A stretch of DNA of 18,112 bases from CAZWSX01 sp964636985 (GTDB lineage Bacteria; Planctomycetota; Planctomycetia; Pirellulales; Pirellulaceae). Under the pieces are notes generated by a model, which was given only the letters and a program-made list of their open reading frames with translations, was not told where the DNA came from and ran no database searches. Location of the stretch: positions 1-18,112 of the forward strand of contig CAZWSX010000062.1 in assembly GCA_964636985.1 (NCBI GenBank), written 5' to 3'. Positions 16,044 to 18,112 of this stretch are shown piece by piece. Within the stretch, counting starts at the first letter, position 1; each line of letters begins with the position of its first letter. A program made the translations under genes and the position numbers.

Positions 16044-16594
16044 ATCACGTCTTTTTCGCGGTTCTTGGCGAGGTCGGCGACGGTGTTTTCGTACTTCTTG
16101 GTGAGCTCTTGGATCTGGTCTTTCACCGACTTGAGGTCGTCTTCGGTGAGCAGCTTTCCTTTTTCTTCGTCTTCGGCTTGCTTATTTCCGTCGCGGCGGA
16201 CGTTGCGGACGGAGACTTTGGCGTCTTCCGAGAGTTCCTTGATCCGCGAGACGTACTTTTTGCGAGTCTCGGTCGAGAGGGGTGGCACGTTGATGCGGAT
16301 CAAGCGGCCGTCGCTTTGAGGATTGAAGCCGAGGCCGCTGGCGATGATGGCTTTTTCGATGTCTTTGATCGTGCCGGTATCGTAGGGGCGGATCACGATT
16401 TGCGTTGGTTCAGGAGCGCCGACCGACGCGAGTTGCTTGATCGGTGAGACGGAGCCGTAGACTTCGACTCGCAGCGAATCGACCAAGCCTGGATTTGCCC
16501 GGCCGGTGCGGATGCCGGCGAGTTGATTTTTGAGCACGCTGATGGCTTTCTCCATCCGCTCTTCCACGTCCAACAAGATGTCGTCGACTGGCAT
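16034..16594 (-). CDS. frr: Ribosome recycling factor
   Basis: RRF acts with EF-G to split the post-termination ribosome so that the subunits can be reused. The 186 residues match the universal family length of about 185. The three-helix bundle and its signature stretches are visible: IRTGRANPGLVDSL (28-41), IKQLASVGAPEP (52-63), IRPYD (68-72), IEKAI..SGLGFNP (79-92), LIRINVPPLSTETRK (98-112), and the helical VRNVRRDGNK followed by the acidic C-terminal helix. The ATG at 16594 begins the conserved N-terminus, with CGGAGA about 9 nt upstream. It follows pyrH after 63 bp, the standard order, and is probably cotranscribed with it. Confidence 0.97.
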   Translation of the reverse strand: MPVDDILLDVEERMEKAISVLKNQLAGIRTGRANPGLVDSLRVEVYGSVSPIKQLASVGAPEPTQIVIRPYDTGTIKDIEKAIIASGLGFNPQSDGRLIRINVPPLSTETRKKYVSRIKELSEDAKVSVRNVRRDGNKQAEDEEKGKLLTEDDLKSVKDQIQELTKKYENTVADLAKNREKDVMEN

Positions 16595-16657
16595 GGCTTC
16601 GGTTCTCCGGGAGATTGAGTGGACGAAATGCTTTGTATTGCGAGTGCTGGCTGACGA

Positions 16658-17404
16658 TCAGGCTTCGGCCGTGAGAGCGATCCGCGTTCCGACGCGTTCG
16701 CCCATGACGGCGCGTTGGATGTTCCCTTCGCGGCGGAAGTTGAACACCAGGATCGGCATGTTGTGTTCCATGCAGTGGGTGATGGCGGTGCTGTCCATCA
16801 CGCGGAGGTTTTGATCGCGAACTTGCTGGAAGGTGAGCGAGCGATACAAAACGGCGTGCGGATTCTTCTCGGGGTCTTCGCTGTAGACGCCATCGACGCG
16901 GGTGGCCTTCATCAGGACATCGGCTTCGAGCTCGAGCGATCGCAGTGCGGCAGCGGTATCGGTGGTGACGAACGGCCCGCCGGTCCCGGCGGCCAGAATC
17001 ACCACGCGTCCCTTTTCCAAGTGGCGGCGGGCACGGCGGCGGATGTAGGGTTCGGCGACACCGGCCATGTGGATGGCACTTTGGACGCGCGTTTCGCAGC
17101 CAATCGATTCCAGGGCATCTTGCAGCGCGAGGGCGTTGATGACTGTCGCCAGCATTCCCATGTAGTGGGCAGTGGCTTCTTGAATGGCCGAGTTGCCGCT
17201 TTTGAACTGCGCGCCGCGCAGAATGTTGCCACCGCCGATGACCACGGCGATCTGGCAACCCAGGTCGCGAGCTTGTTTGATTTGGCCGGCGATCTGGACA
17301 ACTTCGTCCATACCAATACCGCGTTCGCTACCTCGAGAGAAGCTATTGCCTGAGAGTTTGAGGACGATTCGTTTGTACTTGGGAGGTCCGCTTCCGATGG
17401 TCAT
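16658..17404 (-). CDS. pyrH: UMP kinase
   Basis: This enzyme phosphorylates UMP to UDP with ATP in the cytoplasm, for pyrimidine nucleotide supply. It belongs to the amino-acid kinase family, not the NMP-kinase fold. The frame is open to 17554, but the first 50 codons do not resemble the family. The ATG at 17404 (MTIGSGPPKYKRIVLKLSG) gives 248 residues, close to the usual 235-250. Visible motifs are KLSGNSF (16-22), IGGGNILRG (56-64), the UMP-site GTGGPFVTTDTAAALR (140-155), VLMKATRVDGVYSEDP (163-178) and the C-terminal VMDSTAI with HNMPILVFN. The usual Asn in GTGNP is Gly here. A terminator-like hairpin and a possible promoter lie upstream, so pyrH-frr may be transcribed apart from tsf. Confidence 0.96.
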   Translation of the reverse strand: MTIGSGPPKYKRIVLKLSGNSFSRGSERGIGMDEVVQIAGQIKQARDLGCQIAVVIGGGNILRGAQFKSGNSAIQEATAHYMGMLATVINALALQDALESIGCETRVQSAIHMAGVAEPYIRRRARRHLEKGRVVILAAGTGGPFVTTDTAAALRSLELEADVLMKATRVDGVYSEDPEKNPHAVLYRSLTFQQVRDQNLRVMDSTAITHCMEHNMPILVFNFRREGNIQRAVMGERVGTRIALTAEA

Positions 17405-17441
17405 GCGATGTTCGGTCCAGATGAGATTGGTGATTGGCTGT

Positions 17442-17470
17442 ATTGTGACGAACGCAGGAAATCGCCTCAA
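17442..17470 (-). promoter_or_regulatory. Possible sigma-70-type promoter for pyrH-frr
   Basis: On the minus strand TTGAGG (17470-17465) is followed after exactly 17 nt by CACAAT (17447-17442); each hexamer matches four of six consensus bases. It lies between the tsf terminator-like hairpin and the pyrH start, where a promoter would be needed if that hairpin works. The match is only moderate. Confidence 0.3.
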
Positions 17471-17489
17471 TGGGACGAAAGAAGCGGGG

Positions 17490-17526
17490 AAACAAAATCG
17501 CCCCGCGGAGGCGAATCCACGGGGCG
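17490..17526 (-). terminator. Rho-independent terminator-like hairpin between tsf and pyrH
   Basis: Read on the minus strand, a 10-bp GC-rich stem (17526-17517 with 17508-17499, one G-T wobble) and an 8-nt loop are followed by ATTTTGTTT (17498-17490). This is the form of an intrinsic terminator. It lies about 97 nt after the tsf stop and about 85 nt before the pyrH ATG, so it would end or attenuate tsf transcripts before pyrH. Confidence 0.65.
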
Positions 17527-17537
17527 GTGAGTTGATT

Positions 17538-17562
17538 GTAGCCGCATTCGCCAAGAGTGCGG
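17538..17562 (+). repeat. REP-like element, plus-oriented copy
   Basis: GTAG (17538-17541) is followed by CCGCATTC and, after a short loop, GAGTGCGG (17555-17562), a stem with one wobble pair. The layout (GTAG tetranucleotide next to a GC-rich imperfect palindrome) is that of repetitive extragenic palindromes. It matches the minus-strand copy at 17590-17613 closely, and the two face each other. Confidence 0.55.
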
Positions 17563-17589
17563 CGGCCTCGTGAGTGGAGCCCGTTCCCT

Positions 17590-17613
17590 CCGCGTTCTGG
17601 CGAACGCGGCTAC
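17590..17613 (-). repeat. REP-like element, minus-oriented copy
   Basis: On the minus strand GTAG (17613-17610) precedes CCGCGTTC, the loop GCCA and GAACGCGG, a perfect 8-bp stem (17609-17602 with 17597-17590). It is the inverted partner of the element at 17538-17562: both share GTAGCCGC, TTCGCCA and a closing GCGG. Inverted pairs of this kind form BIMEs in other bacteria. It lies only 10 nt past the tsf stop and may also protect the 3' end of the tsf mRNA. Confidence 0.55.
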
Positions 17614-17623
17614 CTTAGAAGCA

Positions 17624-18112
17624 CTAGCCGACGCCGAGTTCCCAGTGGGTGAAGCCTTTGAGCTTCATCTTGTGCGACTCGGCGAATTTGCCGACGGTTT
17701 GCTTGTCGTCTTTGACGAAGGGTTGTTCGGTCAGGACGCGCTCGGCGTAGAAGTTACGCAGGCGGCCTTCGACCATCTTGTCGACGATGTTGGCGGGCTT
17801 GCCTTCCTTCAGGGCGGCCTCTTTGAGGGCTTGGCGTTCTTTCTCGACAATCGCGGGATCAACGGCGTCTTTGTCCAAGGCGATCGGCCGCATGGCAGCG
17901 ACGTGCATGCAAACGTCTTTGGCAGCTGCGTCGTTGCCACCTTCGATTTCGAGCAGCACGCCCGAGACGGTGCCGGCGTTGTGGCTGTATCCGCCCGAGG
18001 CGCCCTTGATCTTCTTGAAACGGCCGACGTTGAACACTTCGCGGATGCGATTGAACAGGTCGAGCTTCACATCGGCCAGCGACTTGCCGGGATGCTTGGT
18101 GCTGGGGAGAGC
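17624..18112 (-). CDS. tsf: Translation elongation factor Ts, C-terminal part (cut by the window edge)
   Basis: EF-Ts exchanges GDP for GTP on EF-Tu. Only the last 162 codons are in the window; the frame runs open to base 18112, and the N-terminal UBA-like and Tu-binding parts lie beyond it. A GTG at 18070 is an internal Val, not the start, because family sequence continues upstream of it. Recognisable stretches are GGYSHNAGTVSGVLLEIEGG (core), AMHVAAM-like VCMHVAAMRPIALDKD, and the very typical KPANIVDKMVEGRLRNFYAE, LTEQPFVKDD and KQTVGKF. The order tsf-pyrH-frr is the common bacterial one, and rpsB is expected just beyond the right edge. The stop is followed on this strand by the REP-like pair and a terminator-like hairpin. 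Confidence 0.96.
   Translation of the reverse strand, partial: ALPSTKHPGKSLADVKLDLFNRIREVFNVGRFKKIKGASGGYSHNAGTVSGVLLEIEGGNDAAAKDVCMHVAAMRPIALDKDAVDPAIVEKERQALKEAALKEGKPANIVDKMVEGRLRNFYAERVLTEQPFVKDDKQTVGKFAESHKMKLKGFTHWELGVG

Noticed and set aside
16410..17353. Open frames in other frames across frr and pyrH
   Set aside because: Shadows of two well-recognised housekeeping genes.
17405..17554. 50-codon N-terminal extension of UMP kinase
   Set aside because: It would translate through a terminator-like hairpin and a REP-like element; the family N-terminus begins at 17404.
1..18112. CRISPR array, tRNA/rRNA, prophage or insertion sequence
   Set aside because: No regularly spaced repeats, cloverleaf-like or rRNA stretches, transposase, integrase or phage structural genes were seen.

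Overview
The window looks like a chromosomal segment from a planctomycete, most likely of the Pirellulales type. Three things point there: the tandem proteins opening with a TIGR02996-like repeat-companion domain, the ECF sigma factor paired with a very long membrane-anchored anti-sigma-like protein, and the weak or absent Shine-Dalgarno sites in front of several genes. No rRNA, tRNA, CRISPR array, phage module or transposase gene was seen. The assignment rests on protein-family habits, not on a marker gene.

Layout from left to right. (1) A short leader with a 9-bp hairpin precedes smc (138-3791, +), a full-length condensin ATPase. (2) Convergent to it is a minus-strand two-gene regulatory unit: an ECF sigma factor (7217-7780) followed by its presumed anti-sigma partner (3839-7138), a protein of about 1,100 residues with one membrane segment and a long, highly charged extracytoplasmic part. 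(3) A hairpin-rich gap of about 350 bp leads into two tandem plus-strand paralogues (8135-9853 and 9869-11689), each with an N-terminal TIGR02996-like segment, leucine-rich-repeat-like units and an unrecognised C-terminal region. (4) A minus-strand protein with two MmcQ/YjbR domains lies at 11732-12511. (5) A probable horizontally acquired module holds a C5-cytosine DNA methyltransferase (12759-13835, +) and a Z1-domain superfamily II ATPase (15918-13810, -), arranged tail to tail with a 26-bp overlap. (6) The window ends with the conserved translation and nucleotide cluster on the minus strand: tsf (partial, running off the right edge), pyrH and frr.

The most interesting part is the methyltransferase/Z1 pair. 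Z1 ATPases are known from restriction-modification-like islands, usually with a GHKL/MORC-type ATPase and a PD-(D/E)XK nuclease. Here only the methyltransferase and the Z1 protein are present, each with an inverted repeat over its translation start region. The second theme is a set of short palindromes in the intergenic gaps. Several have the layout of REP elements (a GTAG tetranucleotide next to a hairpin): an inverted pair lies between tsf and pyrH, and another carries the ribosome binding site of the methyltransferase.

The sigma and anti-sigma genes form one regulatory unit, and tsf-pyrH-frr is a classic housekeeping cluster, although a terminator-like hairpin separates tsf from pyrH. Functions of the TIGR02996-like pair and the YjbR protein cannot be assigned beyond family level.
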